DNA from: Batkoa obscura
Taxonomy: Eukaryota > Entomophthoromycota > Entomophthoromycetes > Entomophthorales > Batkoaceae
Direction of reading: 5' to 3'
Assembly (NCBI GenBank): GCA_030770535.1
Contig: JASVEC010000041.1
Span: 275,360-339,359 of the forward strand
DNA: 64,000 nt
The notes beneath the pieces were generated by a model. The model was not told the origin of the DNA and made no database searches. It was given only the letters and a program-made list of their open reading frames with translations. The number at the start of each line of letters is the position of its first letter. Position 1 is the stretch's first letter. Position numbers and translations under genes: made by a program. Positions 27,789 through 37,825 of this stretch are shown here, in pieces.

Positions 27789-28386
27789 ATTAATAAAAAT
27801 CAAAAGTAAAAAGTATAAAAAGTAATCGACTTCATTTTGATAAATTAATTTTATTTTTCTAACTCTTTTTGGCACTATTGTAAAATCACCCCACGTTTGT
27901 TAATAAAATCAATCCTCAATATCAAGTATTCGCTGTATACTAGAGGAATGTTTTGTTAAGTTAAGTTTAGTTGGTTTTTAGTGTATGTTGTGCGAAATGA
28001 ATTCCTATGATTTATCATTTGTTTATACATTTTATTTCATTACATAACTATAATACTATATTAAATGATATATTAGATCTTTCAACTAACAATTCTATTA
28101 CATTTAGTTGCTCAATAAGTTTAAGCATTTTGATGAATTTAGAAAATACTCATTTTAATTTAAATCATTCTATTTATTAACTCTTTTTTCATAATTTTGT
28201 TATAATAAAAGATAAATATCAGTAATTCCAATTCGTTAAATTAATTAACCAAAAATGGAAAATATATATGGCTTTTGTTGAATGAAAACTTATATTTTAT
28301 AGGAAGTATATATAATTAAGTATAAAAGTTCCAACATAAAAATGGTTAAAAGAGTATTCAGAATTTTTCAGTTCAAGATAGTCTAA
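27789..28386. other. divergent intergenic region
   Basis: A shared upstream region of two predicted secreted-protein genes that point away from each other. A second TATAAAAG lies at 28321-28328. No repeat element is present. Confidence 0.5.
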
Positions 28387-28394
28387 TATAAAGG
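28387..28394 (+). promoter_or_regulatory. TATA box of the Asn/Gln-rich secreted gene
   Basis: TATAAAGG lies 52 bp upstream of the ATG at 28439. Confidence 0.5.
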
Positions 28395-28438
28395 ATTAAA
28401 GGATAAATATTATTGATTTTATTTTTTCTTTACAAAAG

Positions 28439-29398
28439 ATGAAGTATTTTATATTAACGATTTTATATTTATTAAATAGGGTATTCCCAGCTTTCATTTT
28501 AAGTGATGATCGTAACCCAGCTGGTATATTGAACTCTATAGTTGATATAGCAGATGGCTCAACAAACTTTGGTGTTAACCCGAAAAAGGGTGTTTCTAAG
28601 TCAGATTCATTTAATGATGTCCATAACCCTCAATTTACTCAACATAACAATATTCAATCTAACCCCTTTCAATCTAATAATTTTCAGGCTAATAATTTTC
28701 AAGCTAATAATTTTCAAGCTAATAGCCCCCAATCTAATCCCTTTCAAGCTAATAACTTTAGGCTATCATCCAATGACCCTCGATTCGCTCAAGCCAGTAA
28801 CTTTCAGCTAGCATCAAACAATCCTCAATTCATTCAGCCCAATCAAAATGCGATGGCTATGAGTAGTATGCAGGGCTTTCAAGATAGAAATGGGATGGTG
28901 ATAGGAGATAATAATGTTCAAAATTCTCAAAGAGGGGGCGTACATGAATTACAAAATAATTTCGAGCTTAGTGATGGGAGCGATACAGATTTTAATACTG
29001 TTAACAGCCCAAGGTTAACAGGACAGAGGCTACAGCCTAATTTCCAAGTTAGACCAGATATCAATATGCCACAGAATAGAGGCATACCAACTCAAGGTGG
29101 ACCAAATTTATTAGGTATGTCAGATAGCTCTCAAGGTTTCGGACAATCAACACAGTCATTTAATAACCCAGGCTTACCAATAGGTAGCTTGCCATTAAAC
29201 AACCTTCCTATTGATAAAGACAAAGTAAATATTGTTATTAATAATATCCATGAAGCACCTAAGCTGGCTACAGCGCCTCCCGATTTGGCCTCCTCTATCA
29301 ACAAAAATGGCGTTGACGCTAACAGCTCTGATCCTTTAGTTAAAGCACTGACTTTACTATTAGAACATTTCCAAAAACCTGGAAACAAAATTCAATAA
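28439..29398 (+). CDS. secreted Asn/Gln-rich repeat protein
   Basis: An intronless 319-residue protein. The signal peptide is MKYFILTILYLLNRVFPA. Residues ~65-120 contain five-residue repeats of the form NFQAN/PFQSN (about nine units), followed by looser Asn/Gln/Phe/Pro-rich sequence with no cysteine. The C-terminus turns more ordered (KDKVNIVINNIHEAPKL and VKALTLLLEHFQK). No catalytic motif is seen. Low-complexity Asn/Gln-rich secreted chains are often wall, matrix or adhesion components, but this is inference. A prion-like aggregation tendency is suggested by the Asn/Gln content with few charges. Codon repetition is moderate, so the repeat units are old rather than recently expanded. Confidence 0.8.
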   Translation: MKYFILTILYLLNRVFPAFILSDDRNPAGILNSIVDIADGSTNFGVNPKKGVSKSDSFNDVHNPQFTQHNNIQSNPFQSNNFQANNFQANNFQANSPQSNPFQANNFRLSSNDPRFAQASNFQLASNNPQFIQPNQNAMAMSSMQGFQDRNGMVIGDNNVQNSQRGGVHELQNNFELSDGSDTDFNTVNSPRLTGQRLQPNFQVRPDINMPQNRGIPTQGGPNLLGMSDSSQGFGQSTQSFNNPGLPIGSLPLNNLPIDKDKVNIVINNIHEAPKLATAPPDLASSINKNGVDANSSDPLVKALTLLLEHFQKPGNKIQ

Positions 29399-29533
29399 TT
29401 ACTATGCATTCCTATTAAAGTGAAATATCTCTCTTAATATCCATTACTATCAAATAAAATATTATCATTTATTTAAACTCCTTTTCAGATTAAATTACTA
29501 TCTTTATGATTTTAAGATTTATTGCAAATAGAT

Positions 29534-29616
29534 GGGAATGTATTTTTAATAATTTTAATAATTTTTCCACTCAAATAGCGCTTAAAAGATGGAAAAAGTG
29601 AAGCCAAAAAAACCTC
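29534..29616 (+). mobile_element. foldback MITE-like element, copy 8
   Basis: GGGAATGT to AACCTC, about 83 bp and slightly short at both ends. The core CACTCAAATAGCGCTTAAAA is intact. Confidence 0.82.
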
Positions 29617-30669
29617 AGGTAACGTAACTTACTAGCTTTAGAATAGCTAGCACTTAAAGACATAGATTAATAATAGAGCTGGTGAACTTGCTGTAATGAC
29701 CATAGCTTATCGATATAAAATCTTCTAAGCTTTACTGATACTCATATGCTTATAACTTCCTTCCAAACAATCAATATAAAAATTTAGATTCAAACCTTTA
29801 AAGGTATCATTTGCTAACTTTTAGATTATAGTGCTGCTTTGTGTATTGCTATTTCTGAAAGTATAATCTATGGAAAAACAGAATATATCAGAACAACTAA
29901 CGATGATATTACTTTGTAAATAGATGTATTATGTGTAAATATATTAGGAATAATGATATCCTTTGCGAGAGGGTCTTGTGCTTAGAGAGGAAGTTCTTTT
30001 GCCTAAGGAATTAAACACTCAATAACTAGGACTACAAAAGCCAAGAAGAAATCAAGTTTATTTGATTCATGCTTTGATTGCTAAAACATTGTAATTGGTA
30101 ACACTTTTTTCCTTATTAATTCTTAAAACCATAATATTTTAGAATTAGCGTTTATTATGTAAAAAAATGAACAGAATGTATTAAAAACTAAGAACTCGAA
30201 TACTAATTCGAGGTTCAAAAGGACATAAACTATAGTCTTTGTATCTATCTTAAAATTAAATCGAAATAAAAGCATTTGCTATTGTAGGATGATAACTCAA
30301 ACTTTAGTGGATTTCCTTGGTTTTTTTCTAAATAAAAGTACTAATATCTTTAATATTTGGTAAATTATATTCAAAAAGAGGTAGTCTATAAAAACAATTA
30401 AAAAATAAAGTATATGGCCATAGATCACTTAAAACATATTTGTAAAATGAAGTGATTTACATAATATTTTCCGTTGTCAAACATTTCTCAAAACTAGTAG
30501 TGATTCTTGAAGTTAAAATTTTATAAAAGTAGACTTTATGCTAAAAAAAGTCTACTCTAGAGCCTTTTTTTATTGCACATCCAAAATAAATGGTTTGGTT
30601 TACTTAAGACAATATAGAAGCTTAATGAATATTAATATAGAATATCTGAGAAAAGTTTGAAGAGATATA

Positions 30670-30747
30670 AGATGCGGGGATACTTTAACAGGTAATTCAT
30701 ACTTCTTATTAAGAAGAGAATGTGTCTTACCACTTGGTCACCTCTTC
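30670..30747 (-). other. tRNA-like relic
   Basis: On the minus strand, TGACCAAGTGG (30731-30741) matches an internal A-box. About 40 nt downstream, GTTAAAGTATCC resembles a degenerate B-box. A small hairpin, CTTCTTAATAAGAAG, lies between them. The acceptor stem does not pair and the anticodon stem is poor, so a functional tRNA is not supported. It could be a decayed tRNA or the head of a tRNA-derived SINE. Confidence 0.25.
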
Positions 30748-31095
30748 ACTTACCTCAGAACTTATTCTCAAGTATTTTCTCAAAACATTATATATTTATC
30801 AATCGGTACTGTTTTCAGTGTAAAACGATTTAATAGAACTATTTTAGTAACTTTATAGTAAAACTAAGTGTATGTATGCTATCATATACTCAAATCGATA
30901 TAAGCTGTTTTTAAGCTATCAGGTTATTTTAAAATATTCGTTTCAAAACTCTGTAAGTCTTATGCTAATTTAATCTTAAATCTATTTTGCTTTCTCAGCT
31001 AACAAATATTATCAGTTAATACTACAATGTAAAAATAACTTTTTAATAGAAGAGCCATACTTAAATTTATGATTACAATACCACTAAAACTAAAT

Positions 31096-31187
31096 GGGGA
31101 TGCATTTTTTTGTTTAATAATTTTACCAATGATTTTTCACTCAAATAGCATTTAAAAAATGGTAAAAGTGATGAAATCAAAACACCC
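31096..31187 (+). mobile_element. foldback MITE-like element, copy 9
   Basis: Starts GGGGATGC and ends AACACCC. The inner arms are TTTTTCAC and TGGTAAAAG, and the core is altered to TAGCATTTAAAA. Confidence 0.8.
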
Positions 31188-31563
31188 AAAATGTTAAAAT
31201 ATTAGCTAGATCCATTTTTAGAGCGATATAGTAAAACCTATTAAAATACAGCAATTAGTCACAATCAACATATTACTTAATTTTATAAATCATACATATC
31301 TAGTTAGTAACAAAATGAATTTAATTAACAGTAATTATCACCATGAATTTTTAATAGTTTAAAGATAAATCAAGTTAATCCTGCGTGGCAACTTACAATT
31401 TTGGAAAAAAATTAAGTTAGTGTAATCACATTGAAATTCCAACTTTTAGTAAATTGGTTGAAATTTTATAAACAAAAGTAAAGAATACAAGATGCGTAAA
31501 CACTTCAACTAGTATAAATTGTAACTACCAGATTTATTAATAGAATATAGCGACAAAATGACA

Positions 31564-31572
31564 TATAAAAAG
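31564..31572 (+). promoter_or_regulatory. candidate TATA box of the KKPE-repeat gene 1
   Basis: TATAAAAAG lies 107 bp upstream of the ATG at 31671. A second TATAAAA at about 31655 is only ~16 bp from the ATG, too close for a normal leader. Confidence 0.35.
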
Positions 31573-31670
31573 CTAAAGGATTTCACTAAAACCAATATCA
31601 AAAAAACAATATCAAAAAAACAATATCAAAATCATCTATACTGATATACTTCATATAAAACCAATTAAAA

Positions 31671-33107
31671 ATGCATTCTAAATTCATCATTTCTGTTATT
31701 TTAAGCGCTATTGCTACCAATGCTCTCTCATTAGATGCTGTACTTTCCAGCTTAAATTTAAACTCCCCACAGGCCATTCCAAATCCAAGTAACATCAACT
31801 CTACTCCAGGAGATATAAAGTTGGGTTCTATAACTCCAGCAGCCAACAAGATGGCCCCTAACCAAGCTAGTATCTCATCTATAAACCCAGATACTCTTCA
31901 AAAAGAAGCAAATTCAGCTTTAAAAGCCTCCAACGATGATGATGATGATGATGATGATGATTACCATCACAGTAGGAAATACCATGGTCATGATGACCAT
32001 CATCGTAATAAGAAATACCACAATCATGATGATTACGATTCAAATAAATATTATCATAAGGAACGACATGGTGATTACAACTCAGATAACAAATATAATA
32101 GCCACGATAACTATGACTCAGATAGGTACCATCATAAGAAGCATCATGATGACTATGATTCAGATAATAGATATCATGGTAAAGATCATGGCTATGGTCA
32201 TGATCACGATGATCATTATGGAAGAGATAATGAATATGACCATAAAGACAATGATCATTACAAGAAAGAAAGCCATGGTGCATACAAGGTTGATAAGTCA
32301 TACAAAAATTCATATGAAAATGATGACTATAAAAGCCACAAAAATGGTGAATATAAAGTAGATGACTATAAAAAGAATGACAGCAAAGAGTACAATAAAT
32401 ATACCGAAGGTATCAAAAAATACTTAGAAAACGATAGCTACAAGAAGCATGATGATTATGAATATAAGAAAGATGATTCTCATAAATATAAAGTTGAAGA
32501 GTACAAGTCACACGATGATCACTACAAAAAACCAGAAGATTCATACAAGAATCATGATTCTGAATATAAAAAGCCAGAAGATTCATACAAACACCACGAA
32601 TCTGAGTATAAGAAGCCTGAAGACCACTACAAGAAAGACAGTAATGACTATGGTAAAAAAGAAACCCCTAAATATAAGGTAGAAGAATATAAGAAGCCAG
32701 AAAACCACTATAAGAAACCTGAGGATCATTACAAGAAGCCAGAAGATTCATACAAGCATCATGACTCTGAATATAAGAAACCTGAAGACCATTACAAGAA
32801 AGATAACAATGATTACAGTAAAAAAGAAACCCCTAAATACAAAGTAGAAGAATACAAGAAGCCTGAAGGTGAGTACAAGAAACCTGAGGATCATTACAAG
32901 AAACCAGAAGGTGATTACAAGAAAGACGATAACGATTATGGTAAAAAAGAAACTCCTAAATACAAAGTTGAAGAATACAAAAAACCTGAAAGTGAGTACA
33001 AAAAACCAGAAAATGAGTACAAGAAATCAGAAGGTGAATATAAGAAACCAGAAGGTGAATACAAGAAAGAAAACAAGGGTTATGTAGTTAAAGCACCAGA
33101 ATATTAA
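31671..33107 (+). CDS. secreted Lys/Pro/Glu/His/Tyr-repeat protein, paralogue 1
   Basis: A 478-residue intronless protein with signal peptide MHSKFIISVILSAIATNALS. A short ordered segment follows (to residue ~85), then an Asp run of nine (GAT codons, ~31935-31961). Next is a Tyr/His/Asp/Lys-rich part (DDYDSNKYYHKER style). The C-terminal half consists of repeats built from EYKKPEDHYKKPED, SYKHHDSEYKKPE and TPKYKVEEYKKPE. Cysteine is absent. Charged and tyrosine-rich residues dominate, so the chain should be disordered, metal-binding through His, and cross-linkable through Tyr/Lys. The paralogue at 34660-35838 faces it tail to tail. Adhesive, coat or matrix function is plausible but unproven. 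Long open frames on the other strand and in other frames here are artefacts of the codon repeats. Confidence 0.88.
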   Translation: MHSKFIISVILSAIATNALSLDAVLSSLNLNSPQAIPNPSNINSTPGDIKLGSITPAANKMAPNQASISSINPDTLQKEANSALKASNDDDDDDDDDYHHSRKYHGHDDHHRNKKYHNHDDYDSNKYYHKERHGDYNSDNKYNSHDNYDSDRYHHKKHHDDYDSDNRYHGKDHGYGHDHDDHYGRDNEYDHKDNDHYKKESHGAYKVDKSYKNSYENDDYKSHKNGEYKVDDYKKNDSKEYNKYTEGIKKYLENDSYKKHDDYEYKKDDSHKYKVEEYKSHDDHYKKPEDSYKNHDSEYKKPEDSYKHHESEYKKPEDHYKKDSNDYGKKETPKYKVEEYKKPENHYKKPEDHYKKPEDSYKHHDSEYKKPEDHYKKDNNDYSKKETPKYKVEEYKKPEGEYKKPEDHYKKPEGDYKKDDNDYGKKETPKYKVEEYKKPESEYKKPENEYKKSEGEYKKPEGEYKKENKGYVVKAPEY

Positions 33108-34659
33108 GTTATTCCGTTTGTCTTTTATTCCTTTATTTGCAATGTTCATTAATAATTGTTTTTAATAAATTTGATATTACTTTAAAATAGCCTTTTATTT
33201 TTATTTTTTACTTTGATATTTTAGCTAATATATAAACCGATAATTATCATGTAAAAAAAATTATAAACCATATATATTTTTATAGTTACATACTATTAGT
33301 ATATCAGCCAGTCATTTGTCAAAAAATATCCAATTTGTTTAATATTTTTATTCCTAATTAATTTTAAAATTCTAAAATTCTAACATTCTTCTTCCTAAAG
33401 AACCCCTTTTCCCAGAAGATCATAAAGCCCACGCGCTTTATCTTTCAAGATAAATAAAATATAAATCGATATACCAATGATGGGAAAACAACAGAAGCTA
33501 TTCCAGGGTTGGAATATTTTGTCGGTTACTCCGGTCTTTTCATAAAAGAATGAAAAATAATACATTATTCAATTTATATCTACTAGAGGCTCTGTCATGT
33601 AAAGCAGAGGAGATAGGGAAAAGGAGATAAACCGACTGAAAATGTGTAACTGATATTAGCTATTTTTTTATACTATATATGAATGCAATTGATAAGTAAC
33701 TCAAGTAAAGAGTTCTTAACAAAATAAAATATGTGTTTTATATATACTATGTTTTAATATCGCTTTTATCCAGTCATCTCAATGCACTAATATCCATTAT
33801 TATGAATAAAAAATCTCGAAAAATACTTCTATAGAGATATTATTAAATTTATTTTAAAGAGTTAGGAATTAATAGCTAATGATAGTAGCAAGGAAAGCAC
33901 TAATTATCCCACTTTATAAAAGCATTTACATGAAGAATTCAATTATTTTAAAATCTTGAAAAAGCTATTAACTCCCAAGTACTTTATTAATATTGTAAAA
34001 CATCAAAAATAATATAAAACATGCTATATCATGAGTTATAAAGATGAGATGGTATTTGGGATGATTTTGCAATATTAGTGTAAGATAGGCAGGTATTGGA
34101 GGATTTCTTTGCCAGCTTTTTGTATTCAATAAGCTATAGTTAGCAGTTTTATATTCTACTCTATATATAAGGGTGTATGTTTGTGTTTAAGAATTTTACT
34201 AATAATTTTTCTACTCAATAGCGCTTAAAAGATTGAAAAAGTAATGAAGCCAAAAAAACACTTTCATATATTAATCCATAAATAGACTATAGATCTTTTT
34301 GTATCTAATGAAGGAGATAATTTAGTAAATTATAAGTAGATTACTCAAAATTGTTGGTGCCATAAATGCCTAAGGACACAAGTTAAGAATTAGAATTTGA
34401 TTATTCAAATTTAATAAATAATGAAACAAATTAAATGAGTTTAAACAAGTTTTCGAATTAACCTTATAGTGCTTTTATCTATTTTAGCACTATTCGTTAC
34501 TTAAATACGCTTAACCATACATTTTAAACATATTAATAAATTATCTAAAGTATCAAAAATATTTAAAAAAATTATATAAAATACTATTAGTTTAATATAT
34601 GAATGTAATATGACATGAACTAGAAACTCTACTAACTATAGCTGGATGCACAAATCAAC
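33108..34659. other. spacer between the convergent repeat-protein genes
   Basis: About 1.5 kb holding one foldback element (34170-34265) and otherwise A/T-rich sequence with no gene. It receives the 3' ends of both repeat-protein genes. Confidence 0.55.
34170..34265 (+). mobile_element. foldback MITE-like element, copy 10
   Basis: The left end AGGGTGTATG and right end ACACTTTC are worn. The interior TACTCAATAGCGCTTAAAAG and GAAAAAGTAATGAAGCC is well kept. It lies between the two repeat-protein paralogues. Confidence 0.82.
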
Positions 34660-35838
34660 TTAATATTTCTCTGGCTCTTCTACTTTGTACCCCTTTTCCT
34701 TTGGGTGCTCGTATTTCTTCTCCTCATACTTGTGCTCCTCTGGTTTCTTGTAATGCTCTTCAGGTTTCTTGTATCCTTCATGTTCCTTGTAGTGTTCTTC
34801 TGGCTTCTTGTGGTGTTCTTCATGTTTCTTGTAATGTTCTTCTGGTTTTTTATATTCACCTTCTGGTCTATGTTCTTCATGTTTCTTGTATTCCTCTTCT
34901 GGCTTCTTGTATTCGGATTCGTGACGCTTGTAGTGTTCTTCTGGCTTCTTGTAGTGTTCTTCAGGTTTCTTGTACTCAGAATCATGATGTTTGTAGTGTT
35001 CTTCAGGTTTCTTATATTCAGAGTCATGATGTTTGTAGTGTTCTTCAGGTTTCTTATATTCAGAGTCATGATGTTTGTAGTGTTCTTCAGGTTTCTTATA
35101 TTCAGAGTCATGATGTTTGTAGTGTTCTTCAGGTTTCTTATATTCAGAGTCATGATGCTTGTATAAATCTTCTGGTTTCTTATGTTCATCTTTAGCTAAA
35201 TATTTTTTAATATCCTCAGCATATTTTTCTCTTTTGTCATCAGATTTATATTCTGGTTTCTTTTCATGATCATGCCCATAATCTTTAACTTCATAGCCTC
35301 TTCTATAATAACTAGGTCTCTTGTAATGTTTATCATCACGATGTCTATAGCTATGCTCATCATCATCATCATCGCCATAGTACTTGGATCCTTTTTTGCT
35401 ATAGTAGTCATCGTGATCATGTTTATATTTCTTGGGTTTATCTTTCTTGTCATCCTTTTCTTTCTTTTTGTCAGTCTTATCATCTTTATCCTTCTTACTG
35501 TCTTTATCTTTCTTTTCTTCAGCTTTCTTTTCATCCTTTTTTCCTTCTTCTTCAGCTGCAGCTGCAATATCAAAACCTTCTTCACCCTCAATGCCATCCA
35601 ACATAAAGGATTCAGCGCTGCTTGGAGTTACTGATTCAACTTTTGGTGCATTTAAAGCTCCGGCTGGTTTTGCAGCATTAGAGTTCACGTTCATAGCGTT
35701 TGGAATAGTATTGGCATTGACCGAACTTGGGGCAACACCATTGGAGCCTAAACCTAAAGGAAGACCCAATTGGCCCAAGGAAATTGCATTGGCAGTAAGT
35801 GCGGATAAAAGTGCAACAGTAATGAAGTTAGTGTACAT
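34660..35838 (-). CDS. secreted Lys/Pro/Glu/His/Tyr-repeat protein, paralogue 2
   Basis: A 392-residue intronless protein when started at the ATG at 35838, which opens a signal peptide (MYTNFITVALLSALTANAIS). The frame also has an ATG at 35913, but the TATA box (35903-35910) lies just inside that longer frame, so the shorter start is chosen. After an Asn/Ala-rich segment come an acidic Ala/Glu run, a long Lys/Asp/Glu run (KDDKTDKKKEKDDKK style) and a Tyr/His-rich part. The C-terminus has tandem repeats with unit EYKKPEEHYKHHDS, followed by looser KKPEEHYKK units, ending in KVEEPEKY. No cysteine. Signal peptide, run order and repeat motif match the gene at 31671-33107, so the two are paralogues. 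Confidence 0.87.
   Translation of the reverse strand: MYTNFITVALLSALTANAISLGQLGLPLGLGSNGVAPSSVNANTIPNAMNVNSNAAKPAGALNAPKVESVTPSSAESFMLDGIEGEEGFDIAAAAEEEGKKDEKKAEEKKDKDSKKDKDDKTDKKKEKDDKKDKPKKYKHDHDDYYSKKGSKYYGDDDDDEHSYRHRDDKHYKRPSYYRRGYEVKDYGHDHEKKPEYKSDDKREKYAEDIKKYLAKDEHKKPEDLYKHHDSEYKKPEEHYKHHDSEYKKPEEHYKHHDSEYKKPEEHYKHHDSEYKKPEEHYKHHDSEYKKPEEHYKKPEEHYKRHESEYKKPEEEYKKHEEHRPEGEYKKPEEHYKKHEEHHKKPEEHYKEHEGYKKPEEHYKKPEEHKYEEKKYEHPKEKGYKVEEPEKY
34982..35191 (-). repeat. 42-bp coding minisatellite
   Basis: Four near-identical 42-bp units (34982-35149) and a fifth diverged unit encode EYKKPEEHYKHHDS. The near-identity, including silent positions, suggests recent expansion or homogenisation. The copy number is likely to vary between strains. 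Confidence 0.85.
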
Positions 35839-35902
35839 TGTAGTTAGATGCTCTAGATAGTTTATGAAATTTAATATATTGAGTTTAGGACTTTTTGATA
35901 AG

Positions 35903-35910
35903 TATTTATA
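35903..35910 (-). promoter_or_regulatory. TATA box of KKPE-repeat gene 2
   Basis: TATAAATA on the minus strand, 65 bp upstream of the ATG at 35838. It overlaps the extended open frame and so argues against the upstream ATG at 35913. Confidence 0.55.
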
Positions 35911-36459
35911 CATTTGTAAAGGTCTTAAGGAATATTATCAGACGTTGTATATCTAGCTTCAAATTAACTTGATATCTACTTAGCCATGTTAAATAAACAT
36001 TGTGTTAGCTGTTTTTAGCTATAAATTAAAAGGTGGGTTGAAAATGAGATCACTTTCAAGTCAACGGTATGAATAGAATGACGCTATTTATTATTTGGTA
36101 AAATTAAATTTGAGTTGGTATTTTTATTAATTTATTAAAATAGAAAACTTTTTTACTACAGTGTTTAATCATTCTAGATTCTAAAAATAGATTAACTTTG
36201 TAACAAAAAGCTCAACGATTTTGATACATTTTTTAAAATTGTTTATTTACTTGTTTTTTGATATGTTATAAGAAGCTAACCTTGCAATGTTTTATATTCA
36301 CTATTTGGGTTACTATTGAGCGTAAATTTCTTGATGTAGAATAGGACTTTTGTTTTTTATCCTGCCAAGAACAAACTATTTTTAACTAAAATTAAGGTTT
36401 AATGTGCTTGTAATAATGTAATAATTGTTTGTTTTAGAAATGTGTAAAATATATAATAT

Positions 36460-36556
36460 GGGAGTATTTTTTTTACTTCATCACTTTTTCTATCTTTTAA
36501 ACGCTATTTGAGTGGAAAGATTGTTAATAGAATTCTTAGGCACAAAAAAACATCTC
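36460..36556 (-). mobile_element. foldback MITE-like element, copy 11
   Basis: Reverse orientation, GGGAGTAT to ACATCTC, with AAACGCTATTTGAGTGGAAA in the centre. Confidence 0.82.
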
Positions 36557-36814
36557 TATCTATTAAATTGTTTTATTTATTTTTTGAAATTTATTTTAAG
36601 ATAAAAAAACTTATTTTGAAAACATTTTAAACATGTTTAAAAATATTAAAATCATAATAATTTATATGTATAGTTTTATTTAAAACAAATTTTATGTTTA
36701 TTTCATATTAAAACTTATGTAACTATAGTAAAAAGTCATAAAAAAATATAGCAATATAATATAAATTAAAATTGGTAAATTATTAGTTATTCAGGTATAA
36801 TAGTATCTTTATAT

Positions 36815-36913
36815 GGGGATGTGTTTTTGTATTTAAGAATTTTACTAGCAATTTTTCCACTCAAATAGCGCTTAAAAGGTGGAAAAAGTAATGAAGCCAA
36901 AAAAAACATCCCC
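36815..36913 (+). mobile_element. foldback MITE-like element, copy 12 (best-preserved)
   Basis: GGGGATGTGTTTTTG on the left and AAAAAACATCCCC on the right form a terminal inverted repeat of about 13-15 bp. The inner arms TTTTTCCA and TGGAAAAA are perfect complements around TAGCGCTTAAAA. It is flanked by ATAT on both sides and is 99 bp long. No open frame inside. This copy defines the consensus used here. Confidence 0.92.
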
Positions 36914-37825
36914 ATATATTTTATTAACTTTTTTTATTAGTTTATAATTTAAAATAAAATAAAACATAAAACTTTTTGTAAAAAGCTGCTTTATCTTCAA
37001 TCAAACTACAAACTGGTAAAAAAGCTTTTAGAGAATGTAAATAAAACCATAACTATATTATTATGAAATATGAATTGAATAAAGCAGCTAGCAGTTAGAT
37101 GCTTTTCATTGTTTTTGAGATTTAAATATGCTATTATAATTTAAACTAAACATAAACTAAACATAAACTAAACATAATTCAACTTTTTAATTTGTTACTT
37201 TTTTTGAAAGCTTATAATAAAAAACTCACAGTCACCAAAGTGGGGGAGTGTGGATGTTACAGATTCATTTCAATAAATTTATTTCTCAAAGCTGAAAAAA
37301 ATTCTAAAATTGGATAAGTTTGAATAGGTTTGCACTAAATTTTATAAGGTATTTTTTAGCTGTATAACAAATTCTAGTAAGGAATCAGCATTAAACTTTA
37401 ATTTGAGCATAAAAGCTTACTCAAATAAAATATTAATATTTATTTTAGTTAAATAATTATATTAAAATTAGTCAGTTGAACTTTTGTAATGAGTCAGTCT
37501 GGTACAAAATAAATTTAAAAATAATTTATTAAATTATATTTTTGCCTAAATGACAAAATTTTTTAGTTAACCTTAACAATAATTACATAGTGTAACTTTT
37601 TGCTGATTGGTATTGAGACAAACTTGAACCATCTATTTTCCTACTCTTAGTAACTGTAAATAAAATAAAATGAACAAATCAAAGCTATGCTTAATTTGAA
37701 TTTTAGTAACCAATAATCATCGAATTTCGAAAAATCTTGGAAGCCAATTGTTATTTGATATAATATTCACTAAACTGAAGAATTCAGAAAATCATTTTTT
37801 AAACTAATAAAAATAGTGATAAAAA

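Larger units (their letters stand above)
29399..31563. other. gene-free stretch with foldback copies and a tRNA-like trace
   Basis: About 2.2 kb with foldback elements at 29534-29616 and 31096-31187 and a tRNA-resembling sequence on the minus strand around 30670-30747. No supportable gene. Confidence 0.5.
35911..37825. other. gene-free stretch with two foldback copies
   Basis: About 1.9 kb with foldback elements at 36460-36556 (reverse) and 36815-36913 (forward). A short direct repeat of AAACTAAACATA is near 37140-37175. No supportable gene. Confidence 0.55.

Noticed and set aside
31879-33087. Long open frames in other frames and on the other strand over the repeat-protein genes
   Set aside because: Codon repeats such as GAT and AAG keep all frames open; the frames with signal peptides are the real ones.
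35839-35913. N-terminal extension of KKPE-repeat gene 2 to the ATG at 35913
   Set aside because: The TATA box lies inside the extension and the internal ATG opens a clean signal peptide.
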